From contig JAHEKK010000002.1 of NCBI GenBank assembly GCA_024638395.1, positions 1-27,765 on the forward strand: DNA of 27,765 nt, written 5' to 3'. Origin of the DNA: Gemmatimonadota bacterium. Lineage in GTDB: Bacteria; Gemmatimonadota; Gemmatimonadetes; Longimicrobiales; Gaopeijiaceae. The notes under the pieces were generated by a model. The model was given only the letters and a program-made list of their open reading frames with translations. It had not been told where the DNA came from and ran no database searches. Below are positions 15,008-23,791 of the stretch, piece after piece (within the stretch, counting starts at the first letter, position 1; the number at the start of each line of letters is the position of its first letter). Both the position numbers and the translations under genes were made by a program.

Positions 15008-15976
15008 TCAGAGGGTTTCTTCCTCCCACCTCGTGACCGATTCCTGGGGGGCTTCGTTCACGTGCAGCCGAAACACGTCCGGCCGGGCATAGTGCCCCAC
15101 CACGTCGAAGTCGAACTTGCCCCGGGGCACGGCGGATAAGTCCAGATCGGCGTACAGGAGGCCTTCCTCGCCCTCCAGAGGCCCGGCGACGTGTTCCCCC
15201 AGTGGACCGTACACGGCCGAACCGCCCCGGCAGAGGACCTCCGGGCTGCTCTCCACCTCGGCCAGGATCTCCAGATCGTCGGGGTAGTGGCCCTTCTCGA
15301 CGTATTGATTGCAGCCAAGCACGAAGCACCGACCCTCCAGGGCAATGTGACGTAGAGTGGCCTGCCAGCGGTCGCGGCTGTCGGCGGTCGGCGCCAGGTA
15401 GAGCTCGACGCCTTTGCCGTATAGAGCCATCCGGGCCAGAGGCATGTAGTTCTCCCAACAGATGAGCCCGCCGATCCGCCCGATCTCCGTCGCGAGGACC
15501 GGCATCGTGCTTCCATCTCCTTCGCCCCAGATCAGGCGCTCGGCGGCCGTGGGCTTGAGCTTTCGATGCTTGCCCAGGATCGATCCGTCCGGGCCGAAGT
15601 AGACCAGTGTGCAGAACAGGGTGCCGCGCCCGGACGTCGTGTCACGCTCGATGACGCCGACGGCCAGGAATAGACCCGCCGCTGCGGCGGCTTCACCCAT
15701 CCGTTCCGTTTCGGGGCCGGGCACGTCGATGGCCGAACGCCAGTATCGCTCGAAGGCGCGGCGCCCCGCCTCCGATCGTCCGCCCACCGACGTCCCGAAC
15801 GTCAGTCCCCAGGGATAGCCGCCAATGAACGCCTCCGGGAACAGGACCAATCGCGCCCCCTCGGCCCCTGCCTCGGCGGTCCATTGACAGACCCGGTCCA
15901 CCGCTTCGGCGGGTCTGAACGGAAAGCCCCTGGGCTGGGCGACGGCGACCTTGATGGGTTGGGGAGCGTCAGTCAT
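15008..15976 (-). CDS. Nitrilase
   Basis: Carbon-nitrogen hydrolase of the nitrilase branch, expected to convert organic nitriles to acids and ammonia. From the ATG at 15976 (322 residues) the catalytic triad is E48 (LFPEAFIGGYPWG), K139 (KHRKLKPT) and C173 (GGLICWENYMPLAR). CWENYMPLAR and the HRKLKPT segment are characteristic of true nitrilases/cyanide hydratases rather than amidases, and the length fits. The upstream 55 residues of the open frame are rejected because homology begins at PIKVAVAQ. It lies between rocD and a divergent secreted M20 amidohydrolase. Nitrogen scavenging is a plausible shared theme but is inference; the substrate cannot be predicted. Confidence 0.9.
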   Translation of the reverse strand: MTDAPQPIKVAVAQPRGFPFRPAEAVDRVCQWTAEAGAEGARLVLFPEAFIGGYPWGLTFGTSVGGRSEAGRRAFERYWRSAIDVPGPETERMGEAAAAAGLFLAVGVIERDTTSGRGTLFCTLVYFGPDGSILGKHRKLKPTAAERLIWGEGDGSTMPVLATEIGRIGGLICWENYMPLARMALYGKGVELYLAPTADSRDRWQATLRHIALEGRCFVLGCNQYVEKGHYPDDLEILAEVESSPEVLCRGGSAVYGPLGEHVAGPLEGEEGLLYADLDLSAVPRGKFDFDVVGHYARPDVFRLHVNEAPQESVTRWEEETL

Positions 15977-16018
15977 GGGCCATTTCGGGGGGTTGTCTGG
16001 AACAAGTTCGGCGTCGCG

Positions 16019-16077
16019 GTGCCGAGAACGCGTCAATCTGACGCCGTGGGTATCCCGGCACCACCACCCGGCGGTGG
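16019..16077. promoter_or_regulatory. Nested palindromes in the nitrilase/M20 divergent gap
   Basis: The 217-base gap between the nitrilase and the M20 gene holds three perfect inverted repeats. These are GCGTCA-ATC-TGACGC (16030-16044), an enclosing pair GTGCCG (16019-16024) / CGGCAC (16056-16061), and CCACC-CGGC-GGTGG (16064-16077). The central 15-base palindrome has the size and symmetry of a repressor operator. On the minus strand it also contains TTGACG, a good -35 box for the nitrilase, although no matching -10 was found. Confidence 0.45.
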
Positions 16078-16127
16078 ATGCACCGGCCCTCGGACACCGA
16101 GCGAATGGCCGTTTCGGTCCACTGGCC

Positions 16128-16155
16128 TTGATCCCGACCACGAAACCGCCACAAT
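16128..16155 (+). promoter_or_regulatory. Candidate promoter of the secreted M20 gene
   Basis: TTGATC (16128-16133) and CACAAT (16150-16155), each matching consensus at four positions, are separated by 16 bases. The leader would be about 32 bases to the ATG at 16194. Confidence 0.4.
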
Positions 16156-16193
16156 CCCCAGCACTCGCAACGACTCAGTCTCCGGGAGCCCAC

Positions 16194-17648
16194 ATGCGCA
16201 GGATCCCAGCCCAGGCACTCGCCGCACTCGTGCTTCTCCTGTCACCGACTGCGACCCTCCTGGCCCAGGACGGCAAGGACGCAGTCATGGCCCACATCGA
16301 AAGCCGAGCCGGCACCTACGGGGAGGTGGCCCAACAGATTTGGGACCTCGCCGAGGTGGGGTACCTCGAGGACCGGAGCTCCGCCCTCTTGCAGCATCAG
16401 CTCGCTCAGGGCGGTTTCCGCCTGGAAACCGGCGTGGCCGGCATGCCCACGGCCTTCGTCGCGAGCTGGGGGGAAGGGAGCCCCGTGATCGGGATACTGG
16501 CCGAGTTCGATGCGCTTCCGGGAATTTCCCAGGAACGGGCGCCGGAGCGGGCTGTGCGGGAGGGAGCGGGCGCGGGACACGCCTGCGGCCACCACCTGTT
16601 CGGCACCGGTTCCGTGGCCGCCGCGCTGGCTGTCAAGGACTGGCTCCAATCGAGCGGGACCAGCGGGACGATCCGCCTCTACGGCACGCCCGCCGAGGAA
16701 GGGGGCGCGGGGAAGGTGTACCTGGTACGAGGCGGACTGTTCGACGACGTGGACGCCGTGCTGCACTGGCACGCGTCCGATGCCAACGATGCAAGCCCCG
16801 GGCAGTCCCTGGCCAACAAGTCAGCGAAGTTCCGCTTCCACGGCACGTCGGCTCACGCAGCCGCCGCCCCGGAGCGCGGCCGCTCCGCACTGGATGCGGT
16901 GGAGGCCATGAATCACATGATCAACCTCATGCGCGAGCACGTCCCTCAGGAAACCCGGATCCACTACGTCATCACGTCGGGCGGGGCCGCCCCCAACGTG
17001 ATTCCGGACTTCGCCGAGGTCTACTACTACGTCCGCCACCCCGACCCGGAGCAGGTGGTGGACATCTTCGATCGCGTGGAGGCGGCAGCGCGAGGGGCAG
17101 CCCTGGGCACCGGCACGGAGGTGCAGTTCGAAGTCATCCACGGGATCTTCGCCCTGCTGCCCAACGAAGCGCTTGCCGAGGTCGTGAACGAGAACCTCCT
17201 GGCTGTTGGCGGTGTCGACTACGATGAGAAAGAAAAGGCATTCGCCGAGGCCCTGCGGGAGAGTCTTCCCGACGACGCACCGCCCCTGGCGAGCGCCGCG
17301 GAGATCCAGCCCTTCGAGATGAAGCCGGCCGGTGGCTCCACCGACGTCGGTGACGTGAGTTGGGTCGTACCTACCGCTGGGCTCGACGCCGCGACGTGGG
17401 TGCCCGGCACCGCCGCTCACTCCTGGCAGGCGATCGCCTCCGGAGGGACGAGCATCGGAGAGAAGGGCATGTTGGTCGCCGCCAAGACGCTGGCCAGGAC
17501 CGCCGTCGATCTCTTCCAGAACCCCTCGCTGGTCGCCGAAGCCGCCGCGGAGTACCGCGATCGGGTGGGAGCGGACTTCCGGTACATCTCGCTGGTGGGC
17601 GACCGGGACCCGCCCCTCGACTACCGCCGGCCCGCCGGAGAGCGGTAA
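16194..17648 (+). CDS. Secreted AbgB-like M20 amidohydrolase
   Basis: Di-metal peptidase/amidohydrolase of family M20D. The 484-residue product has a signal peptide (about residues 1-25, LAALVLLLSPTATLLAQ), so it acts outside the cytoplasm. Metal ligands are in GHACGHHLFG (C131 and H133 region), AEEGGAG (E168/E169) and VLHWHA (H193). The dimerisation domain follows (KFRFHGTSAHAAAAPERGRSALDAVEAMNHMINLMREHVP). The closest known type is AbgB, which cleaves p-aminobenzoyl-glutamate; the real substrate is probably an N-acyl or aryl amino acid. The ATG at 16194 is chosen over upstream starts because the signal peptide begins there and GGGAG precedes it. It ends 9 bases from the convergent M20 peptidase. 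Confidence 0.9.
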   Translation: MRRIPAQALAALVLLLSPTATLLAQDGKDAVMAHIESRAGTYGEVAQQIWDLAEVGYLEDRSSALLQHQLAQGGFRLETGVAGMPTAFVASWGEGSPVIGILAEFDALPGISQERAPERAVREGAGAGHACGHHLFGTGSVAAALAVKDWLQSSGTSGTIRLYGTPAEEGGAGKVYLVRGGLFDDVDAVLHWHASDANDASPGQSLANKSAKFRFHGTSAHAAAAPERGRSALDAVEAMNHMINLMREHVPQETRIHYVITSGGAAPNVIPDFAEVYYYVRHPDPEQVVDIFDRVEAAARGAALGTGTEVQFEVIHGIFALLPNEALAEVVNENLLAVGGVDYDEKEKAFAEALRESLPDDAPPLASAAEIQPFEMKPAGGSTDVGDVSWVVPTAGLDAATWVPGTAAHSWQAIASGGTSIGEKGMLVAAKTLARTAVDLFQNPSLVAEAAAEYRDRVGADFRYISLVGDRDPPLDYRRPAGER

Positions 17649-17665
17649 GGACCCCCGTCAGGTCC
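17649..17665. terminator. Hairpin between two convergent M20 genes
   Basis: GGACC (17649-17653) and GGTCC (17661-17665) form a perfect 5 bp stem with a 7-base loop. It starts right after the plus-strand TAA and overlaps the end of the minus-strand gene. There is no T-tract; it may be a weak bidirectional stop. Confidence 0.3.
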
Positions 17666-18911
17666 CACAAAAGCGGAGAACGGTGAGCGCGAGGACCTTT
17701 GCCGCCGATTCGACCTCGCCGAAGTCGACGGACTCGTTGGGCGCGTGTGCGTCAGAAAGGTGGCCAGGACCGAAAAGCACACCGGGCGTGCCGCCCGTGT
17801 TCACCAGGAGTCGAAGGTCGGTCCCACAGGGCAGTCCCGCCACGACCGGCGGTTTCCCCAGCACGTCCCGACCCGCTTCCCGCACTGCCCGGACGATGGG
17901 GCTTTCGAGTGGCGTGGATGCCGGACGGAAGACGCCACCCCACCACTCGACCTCCGGGGGATGGGCAGACAGCCAGCCGTCACCCGCCACGACGTCCATG
18001 ACCGCAGCCTCGAACTCGGCTCTCGCGTGGTCCAGGGTCTCCCCGGGCACGATGCCGTAGCGGCCCTCGCAGGTCAAAAGGTCGGGTACGGTGGAGGCCC
18101 ACGTTCCGCCGCGCACCGTGCCGACGCTGATGGGGAATGGAAGAGGCAGCCTGGCCAGCACCGTGTCAGAGACATCGGCATTCCGCCGCTCCTCCAACCG
18201 ACGCAGCGCCTCCAGGACGGGAAAGAGCTTGTCGAGAGCGCTCACCCCTTCCATGCGAAGGGCGCCGTGTGCCCCCCTCCCCCGGATGCGAATCCGAAAG
18301 CTGAGCGCACCCGCATGGGTGGTGACGACGGCCAGACGAGTGGGCTCCATGATCACCGCGCCGTCGCCGGTGTGCCCCCGGAGGATCGTCGCCAGGGTGC
18401 CGACGCCACCATCCTCCTCGCCCACCACGCTCTGCATGAGCACTCGCCCGCGGATCTTCACGCCCGTATCGGAGATCGCTCTCAAAGCGGCCAGTCCAGC
18501 GGCAAGTCCCCCTTTCATGTCCGCGGACCCTCTTCCGTAGACCCGCTCACCGTCGAAATGTCCGCTCCAGGGATGATGGAGCCAGTCCGCCGGGTCACCT
18601 GGAGGGACGACATCTACGTGGCCGTTGAGGACGAGGGTCGGGCCGTCGGCGACGCCCTCGAGGCACCCGACGAGGCCCGTGACCGTATCGCGGTCGATCT
18701 CCGCGCCGTAGTCCGGGTGGCCACGAAGCTCTTCTCCGTCCACCTCCCACCGGTCCAGGTCCAGGCCGAGGGAGTCCATTTCATCGGCCATCGCCGCCTG
18801 AGCCGCTTCCTCGTCGCCCCCGTGACTCGAAATCCTCAGGAGCCTTTGGAGAGAGACCAACAGGGCTTCCCGGTCGATGGCCTGGACGACCCTGGCCTCG
18901 TCTTGGGTCAA
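17658..18911 (-). CDS. M20 peptidase, ArgE/DapE/CPG2 type
   Basis: Cytoplasmic (no signal peptide) zinc peptidase of 417 residues. The metal-binding residues are visible in order: H98 and the assisting D100 in LNGHVDVVPPGD, bridging D131 in GRGSADMKGG, the general base E165 and ligand E166 in VVGEEDGG, E189 in IMEPT, and the C-terminal His in GHLSDAHAPNE. The family includes acetylornithine deacetylase, succinyl-diaminopimelate desuccinylase and carboxypeptidase G2, and the sequence alone does not separate them. The start is TTG at 18911, overlapping the threonine synthase stop (TTGA), which implies coupled translation. The coupling to thrC is compatible with a DapE or amino-acid salvage role, but that is inference. 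Confidence 0.87.
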   Translation of the reverse strand: MTQDEARVVQAIDREALLVSLQRLLRISSHGGDEEAAQAAMADEMDSLGLDLDRWEVDGEELRGHPDYGAEIDRDTVTGLVGCLEGVADGPTLVLNGHVDVVPPGDPADWLHHPWSGHFDGERVYGRGSADMKGGLAAGLAALRAISDTGVKIRGRVLMQSVVGEEDGGVGTLATILRGHTGDGAVIMEPTRLAVVTTHAGALSFRIRIRGRGAHGALRMEGVSALDKLFPVLEALRRLEERRNADVSDTVLARLPLPFPISVGTVRGGTWASTVPDLLTCEGRYGIVPGETLDHARAEFEAAVMDVVAGDGWLSAHPPEVEWWGGVFRPASTPLESPIVRAVREAGRDVLGKPPVVAGLPCGTDLRLLVNTGGTPGVLFGPGHLSDAHAPNESVDFGEVESAAKVLALTVLRFCGT

Positions 18912-20209
18912 GACGAAGCCCCCAGTAGGTCGGCCAGGTCCGCCAGTCGTGGACCGATGGACGGGACGGGTCCTGTCCTCTCGAGTGCCCGCTGGAGGCT
19001 GGGCGGCACCGCCACCGTTCTCCCGATCAGAGGCTCAACCGTCTCTGCGAACTTCGCCGGATGGGCCGTGCCCAAGACCAGACCTACACTGTCTGGGTGG
19101 GCCCGTCGAAAACCACGCAGCCCGAGCAAGCCGACGGCCGTGTGGGGGTCGAGAACCACGCCCGACTCCTCATGGACCTGAGCGATGCAGCGGGCCGTCT
19201 CCTCGTCCGTCCAGGCGCTGGCTGTGACCACCTCCCGGACGCGGTCGACATCACCACCGAACATGTGGAGGATCCGCTCCACGTTGCTTGGGTGTCCAAC
19301 GTCCATGGCATTCGAAATCGTCGGCGATGAGGGTCGCGGCTCGACGAGGCCCGAGTCCAGGTAGTCCGGGAACACCCGGTTGGTGTTTGTTGCTGCCACG
19401 AAACCGGCGATCGGCGCACCGAGGGTCCGGGCTACGAGTCCGGCTGTGAGGTTCCCCAGGTTCCCCGAAGGAACCGAAACGAAGAGTGCCCTCGTCCCGC
19501 CGAAGGCCAGGGCGCCGTAGAGGTGGTAGAACGTCTGGGGCAACAGCCGGCCCACGTTGATGGAGTTGGCGGACGTCAGTCCGTACATCTTCCGCAATCC
19601 AAGGTCGGCAAAAGCCTCCTTCACCAGGCGTTGACAATCGTCGAAAGCACCCCCGACGGCCACTGCCGTGACACTCTCACTGGGAACCGAGAGTTGGGCT
19701 CGCTGCCTGGGGCTGACCTTGCCCTCGGGGAACAGGATCACAACGCGGATGTCGCGCTGGTCCCGGAAGGCCTGCGCCACCGCACCTCCCGTGTCTCCCG
19801 AAGTCGCGACGAGGATCGTTCGCCTCTCGGCCCGGTCGCCGCAAAGGGCCGACATGGCCCCGGCCATGAAGCGCGCACCCACGTCCTTGAAGGCGAGGGT
19901 GGGGCCATGGAAGAGCTCCAATATGCTCTCGCCGGCCCCCAGGGGAGTGAGAGGGAACGGGAAGTCCACCGACGCCCGGGCCAGTGCCGACACGCTGGCC
20001 TCGCCCAACCGGGCGCCCAGGAGATGCTCGGCGACGGCTGCTGCCACGTCGCCGATGGGGCGCCCCCGCAATTCGCCCAGGACGGACGTCGCCAGGGGCT
20101 CGATATCGACCGGGTTGAAGAGGCCGCCGTCGGGAGCGAGGCCCTGAAGAAGCGCGTCCCGGAATGTCCACGGCGTGCCCCCGGGGTCCCGGGTACTGAC
20201 GAGTCTCAT
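18908..20209 (-). CDS. thrC: Threonine synthase
   Basis: PLP enzyme turning O-phosphohomoserine into threonine. The 433-residue product has the N-terminal domain of the long ThrC class (LVSTRDPGGTPWTFRDALLQGLAPDGGLFNP). The Schiff-base lysine is K108 (FHGPTLAFKDVGARFM), with the phosphate-binding Ser/Thr loop ATSGDTGGAVAQAF and SVPSGNLGNLTAGL. The Ser/Asn-rich segment LTSANSINVGRLLPQTFYH is also a family hallmark. The ATG at 20209 overlaps the AsmA-like stop (ATGA) and its stop overlaps the M20 TTG start, so three genes are joined without gaps. No leader peptide or attenuator is visible, in keeping with its position inside an operon. Other threonine genes are absent here. Confidence 0.95.
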   Translation of the reverse strand: MRLVSTRDPGGTPWTFRDALLQGLAPDGGLFNPVDIEPLATSVLGELRGRPIGDVAAAVAEHLLGARLGEASVSALARASVDFPFPLTPLGAGESILELFHGPTLAFKDVGARFMAGAMSALCGDRAERRTILVATSGDTGGAVAQAFRDQRDIRVVILFPEGKVSPRQRAQLSVPSESVTAVAVGGAFDDCQRLVKEAFADLGLRKMYGLTSANSINVGRLLPQTFYHLYGALAFGGTRALFVSVPSGNLGNLTAGLVARTLGAPIAGFVAATNTNRVFPDYLDSGLVEPRPSSPTISNAMDVGHPSNVERILHMFGGDVDRVREVVTASAWTDEETARCIAQVHEESGVVLDPHTAVGLLGLRGFRRAHPDSVGLVLGTAHPAKFAETVEPLIGRTVAVPPSLQRALERTGPVPSIGPRLADLADLLGASS

Positions 20210-22998
20210 CCTCCGGACGAGGGAGAACCGGGCTCGGGAACCGTGTCCGGGCGAATCGAATCCGTGGCCGGAACGGAATCCGCTCTCGTCGTGTCCGGCA
20301 CGGCCGCCAACGTGTCGGGCCTCGGCGAGGCCGTGTCCGGTGGGACGCCGCTCGACCGGCGGCCCGGGAGCAGGCGCCTCAAATCGCTCACTCCCGGCAA
20401 CCCACGAACGGTGGTCGTATCCGCTCTCGGGATCAAGCGATCCACCAATCCCTCGGCCCTCTGCTGCAGTTCTTCACGCCGCTCCTCGATGACCCCCTGG
20501 ATCTCGCTCTCGACTTCCGCTTGCAGGGCCCCGGCCACGCTCTGCCCCACGGCGGAGGGGTCGGCGCTGACGCGGGGATCGAGGACCGAGCCTGCCACCC
20601 GGAGGACGGCATCCAGAGGCACCCCACTCGACTGGACCCGACGAATCACGGCGGCCCCCACCCCGGTCCTGGCCAGCGCGGCGCTGTCGAGGCGCTCGGC
20701 AGGCAGGCGGTAGAGGAGGTTCAGAGCGAGCTGGCCACCGAAGCCGACGGAGCCTGCGACTCTGGGCTCTCCGAACGCCCCCCGCACGGTGGATTCCTGC
20801 AAGACCACGCGTCCTTCGCGGAGGAGAAGGGGTGCCGTCCAATCATCGAGAGAGAGCTGCCGAAGCTCGGGCACATCGAAGAAGCGGGAAAGGGCGTCGG
20901 TCACCGCGTTTGCGTGGAGCGTACCGCCCTTGAGCGAGAATGAGCCGGAACCGAGGAGTGTCGCGGGAGAGGGAAGGTAGACCCGGTCCATGTCGCCGCT
21001 CACGTCGACGTCCACCGAGAGGAGGCCCGAAACGAATCTTCCCAGGGGAGACGTGGCGCTGAGGAAAGGGGCGGCCTGCACGTCCTCGGCCGTGAACCGG
21101 AGTGAGAAGGGCTCTGCATCGCGACCCAGGCCCAGGCTGACGTCCGCCCGAACGGTTCCCCCGTAGGCCCCCGCAACCACGTCGTGGACCCGGACGAGCC
21201 TGGGCCCGAACTCCACGCGAGCCCGCACGTCGGAGAGGGCGTAGGGAGCGGAAAGAAACGTTCCGAAGGACATCCTCACCTCGCCTCCAAGAGGAAGGGA
21301 GTCGGGGCGGAAGATCCCTCGAGCCTCCAGGATCTGCCCCGGCGTCCGGTCACGGATGCGCCGGTCGCCGAGCTGTGCGAAGACGAGCTTCCCGTATAGG
21401 ACCGTGGAATCCGGCGGGGGGGCGGGGAACACCGCATCCATGTCGAAACGATCTCCGGCGAAGGATCCGTCGAGCACGGGAACACTGCCGTCACCCCGCG
21501 TCCACGCCGCCCAATCCGCCAACCCGCCCGTCGATACGAAGGCGTCGGCCCCCAGCCGGACGGGGAGATCGGACCAGCGGGCGCCCTCGGCCCCCAGAAT
21601 GACGGTGCCGGACGGCAGGCCCACGGGCACGGCCACCCCGGGGAGTGTCAGGGACACGTTCTCAGGCATCAGCCTCCCTGAGAGATTCGCCTCCGCCGGG
21701 TTCGCGAGGGTGCCCCGGGCGGTCACGTCCAGGGCGAGGGCTCCGGAGACGGTAACGCTGTCGGGCAGCGTCACTACGGACCCCAGCCCACCGAGGTCGG
21801 GCTGCGCAGCGACTCGCATGACGAAGCCGCTCACATCGCCGAGTCGAACCAGACCACGCACACGCAGAGGCCCGCCCAGTGCCACACCCTCCGTTTCCGT
21901 GGTCCAGACGCTGTCGCCGGCCATGAACCACGTCCCCCGGAGACCCGTGAGCATCGGCGCCTGGTCGGCTGCCGCGATGTATACCTCCTCGAGGTCCACG
22001 GATCCGTCTATCACGGGTGGGACACCCGACCCGAGGGTCCCCGACACGCCCAGGTTCACCGAAAGACGGCCGCCCAGGTCGGGCCGGGCGTCCAGGGTCG
22101 AGTCCGGCATCAGCGAGACCAGGCGAGCCGCATCGAGATCCTCGCCCATGATGGAGGCCCGATAGCCTCCTCCACCCTGCTCATCCCGGTCGAGGCCCGC
22201 CGTGAGGCTGAAAGCGAGTTCCTCGACCCTGAACTGACCTTCGTCCAATCGGATGGTCCTGAACTCGTCCTGGGCGCTTCCGCTGCCCTCGATCTCCACG
22301 TCCCATGGGCCGACACGGCCACTCGCGCTCTCCGAGAGTCGGGCGCCGATCCTGGCGCTGGCCGAGGTCTCCAGAGTCCACCGGTCCCCATCCTCGCTCC
22401 GCACGCGGGTCCTCGCGGCGAGAGGGGCCACCACGAAGGCGCTTCCTTTGCCGACATCCCGGTAAGACAGGGTTGCGTCGTCGATCCGAATCGACTCGAT
22501 GTCGACCTGAAACGGAGCACCACTCCCAGCGTCGGGCGTGGTCTCCCGGACCGTCTCCCGCGTGGCCCCGGTCCCGAACCCTTCCGCGTTGCTACGCCCG
22601 TCCTCGTCGACGACCACACGCACCTGAGGCCCCTGCAGCCGGATCTCGTCGATCCGGATTCGGCGACGCAACAATTGCATCAAACTGACGTCCAGGCGGA
22701 GTTCCTCAACCGAGATGAAGGGATCCCCCGCAACCCCTTCCGGGTTGTGGATGGTCACGTCCTCCAACGCCACCGCCACGGGGGGAAAGAGGGCAACCCG
22801 GGCCGCCGCGATATCGACCGTGCGGCCCGTCGCAGCTTCCATGCGGGGCTCGAGCCACCGGGCCAGATCGTCGGGGTCGATCCCTCTTGCCGCGATGACC
22901 AAGACCACGATGACGACGCCCAGAAGCCCCACGGCCCCCGCAACGAGGCGCAGAGCCCAACGACGCTTCCGGGGTGGGGGTATCTCTTGATCGGGCAT
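20206..22998 (-). CDS. AsmA-like giant inner-membrane/periplasmic protein
   Basis: A 930-residue protein with a basic N-terminus (PPPRKRRWALR), one membrane span (about residues 16-38) and a very long beta-rich periplasmic part. The N-terminal part resembles AsmA (RGIDPDDLARWLEPRMEAATGRTVDIAAARVALFPPVAVALEDVTIHNPEG...), and the C-terminal part resembles the AsmA_C region (DVDVSGDMDRVYLPSPATLLGSGSFSLKGGTLHANAVTDALSRFF). AsmA-like proteins are bridge-like lipid-transfer proteins implicated in phospholipid traffic to the outer membrane. The last 80 or so residues are low complexity, with repeated PDT/RPDT units. The ATG at 22998 is chosen at the start of the basic segment. Its stop overlaps the thrC start. 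Confidence 0.88.
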   Translation of the reverse strand: MPDQEIPPPRKRRWALRLVAGAVGLLGVVIVVLVIAARGIDPDDLARWLEPRMEAATGRTVDIAAARVALFPPVAVALEDVTIHNPEGVAGDPFISVEELRLDVSLMQLLRRRIRIDEIRLQGPQVRVVVDEDGRSNAEGFGTGATRETVRETTPDAGSGAPFQVDIESIRIDDATLSYRDVGKGSAFVVAPLAARTRVRSEDGDRWTLETSASARIGARLSESASGRVGPWDVEIEGSGSAQDEFRTIRLDEGQFRVEELAFSLTAGLDRDEQGGGGYRASIMGEDLDAARLVSLMPDSTLDARPDLGGRLSVNLGVSGTLGSGVPPVIDGSVDLEEVYIAAADQAPMLTGLRGTWFMAGDSVWTTETEGVALGGPLRVRGLVRLGDVSGFVMRVAAQPDLGGLGSVVTLPDSVTVSGALALDVTARGTLANPAEANLSGRLMPENVSLTLPGVAVPVGLPSGTVILGAEGARWSDLPVRLGADAFVSTGGLADWAAWTRGDGSVPVLDGSFAGDRFDMDAVFPAPPPDSTVLYGKLVFAQLGDRRIRDRTPGQILEARGIFRPDSLPLGGEVRMSFGTFLSAPYALSDVRARVEFGPRLVRVHDVVAGAYGGTVRADVSLGLGRDAEPFSLRFTAEDVQAAPFLSATSPLGRFVSGLLSVDVDVSGDMDRVYLPSPATLLGSGSFSLKGGTLHANAVTDALSRFFDVPELRQLSLDDWTAPLLLREGRVVLQESTVRGAFGEPRVAGSVGFGGQLALNLLYRLPAERLDSAALARTGVGAAVIRRVQSSGVPLDAVLRVAGSVLDPRVSADPSAVGQSVAGALQAEVESEIQGVIEERREELQQRAEGLVDRLIPRADTTTVRGLPGVSDLRRLLPGRRSSGVPPDTASPRPDTLAAVPDTTRADSVPATDSIRPDTVPEPGSPSSGG

Positions 22999-23089
22999 GA
23001 CGCGCTCACGCTGAGAATGGGGCGGGATGTTCGTACACCGGAGTTGCAATCCGCGTGCCGCCGGTCGTCCGGTCCGGCGAGCCCGTACC

Positions 23090-23104
23090 GGGGGTGCTAC
23101 CCCC
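23090..23104 (-). terminator. Hairpin at the LEA2-like gene stop codon
   Basis: GGGGGT (23090-23095) and ACCCCC (23099-23104) form a perfect 6 bp stem with a 3-base loop, and the TAG stop of the lipoprotein gene falls in it. It is stable but lacks a T-tract. It may separate that gene from the AsmA-like operon 98 bases on. Confidence 0.35.
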
Positions 23105-23711
23105 CTACCTGAGTCCTGACCAGGGTGATCGTCTCAGAATAGCGAATCGGACCCAGGGGGGTATCCACCGTCGGGGTCACCCGGACGGCCACCTCGGTCC
23201 CGTCACCCCCCTGCCCCGCCACCGCCTGCGCCAGGTCGACGAGCTCACGGACGTTTCCGTCGACGAAGTCCACCAGGTTGAGGCTCACACCCAGGCTGAA
23301 GGGTCGGCGGTCGCCCGGTGGAAAGGAAACGGGCTCGTCCAGGACCCCGCTCACGGTCTCGGTATCGTCCAGCAGCAACGTCCAATCCATCCTCACGAGG
23401 CGTGCCTCGGTCGGGTTGTCGGCGGGGTTCTCTCCGGAAAGGACCAGGCGCAGGTCCAGGGGCAGATCCCCCGACGACATTGCGCTCGCGACGCGCGACA
23501 CGTCCACGAGGGTGAGGTCGTGGGACACGGCCCTCGAGAGGTGGATTCCCGCCAGCCGGACGTCGGTCACGCCATCCAAACGGAACTCCACCTGACGGAG
23601 TGCGACGATCTGCTGGAACGTGGTACAGGACCCCGTCACGACGGACGCCGCAAGCGCGACCGCAGCCAACCAGCTGCGGGGACAGTCGAAACCGCGGACG
23701 GATTTCGTCAT
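23097..23711 (-). CDS. Putative LEA2-like lipoprotein
   Basis: A 204-residue protein with a hydrophobic signal (residues about 12-28) ending in a Cys at residue 29 (VVTGSC). This is an imperfect lipobox, so lipidation is likely but not certain. The mature part contains a LEA14/WHy-like beta domain: FRLDGVTDVRLAGIHLSRA...LTLVDVSRVASAMSSGDLPLDLRLVLSGENPADNPTEARLVRMDWTLLLDDTETVSGVLDEP, with the ENP motif and the 'xxDWTLLLD' strand common to LEA type 2 proteins. Such domains occur on envelope proteins in many bacteria without a known reaction. It lies 98 bases before the AsmA-like gene and 80 bases after the GNAT gene, on the same strand. Confidence 0.65.
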   Translation of the reverse strand: MTKSVRGFDCPRSWLAAVALAASVVTGSCTTFQQIVALRQVEFRLDGVTDVRLAGIHLSRAVSHDLTLVDVSRVASAMSSGDLPLDLRLVLSGENPADNPTEARLVRMDWTLLLDDTETVSGVLDEPVSFPPGDRRPFSLGVSLNLVDFVDGNVRELVDLAQAVAGQGGDGTEVAVRVTPTVDTPLGPIRYSETITLVRTQVGG

Positions 23712-23791
23712 GACCGGCTGCCATACCCATCTCGGGGGACGCTGAATGGCGAAACCAAACCGACGGTCCGGGCACGCCCCGTGGGCGGGTG

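Noticed and set aside
15951..16193. Upstream extension of the secreted M20 reading frame
   Set aside because: The frame is open, but the signal peptide and ribosome site place the start at 16194; the upstream part is the regulatory gap.
17745..19181. 478-codon open frame on the plus strand
   Set aside because: It is antisense to the M20 peptidase and thrC, with His/Arg/Asp-rich shadow composition.
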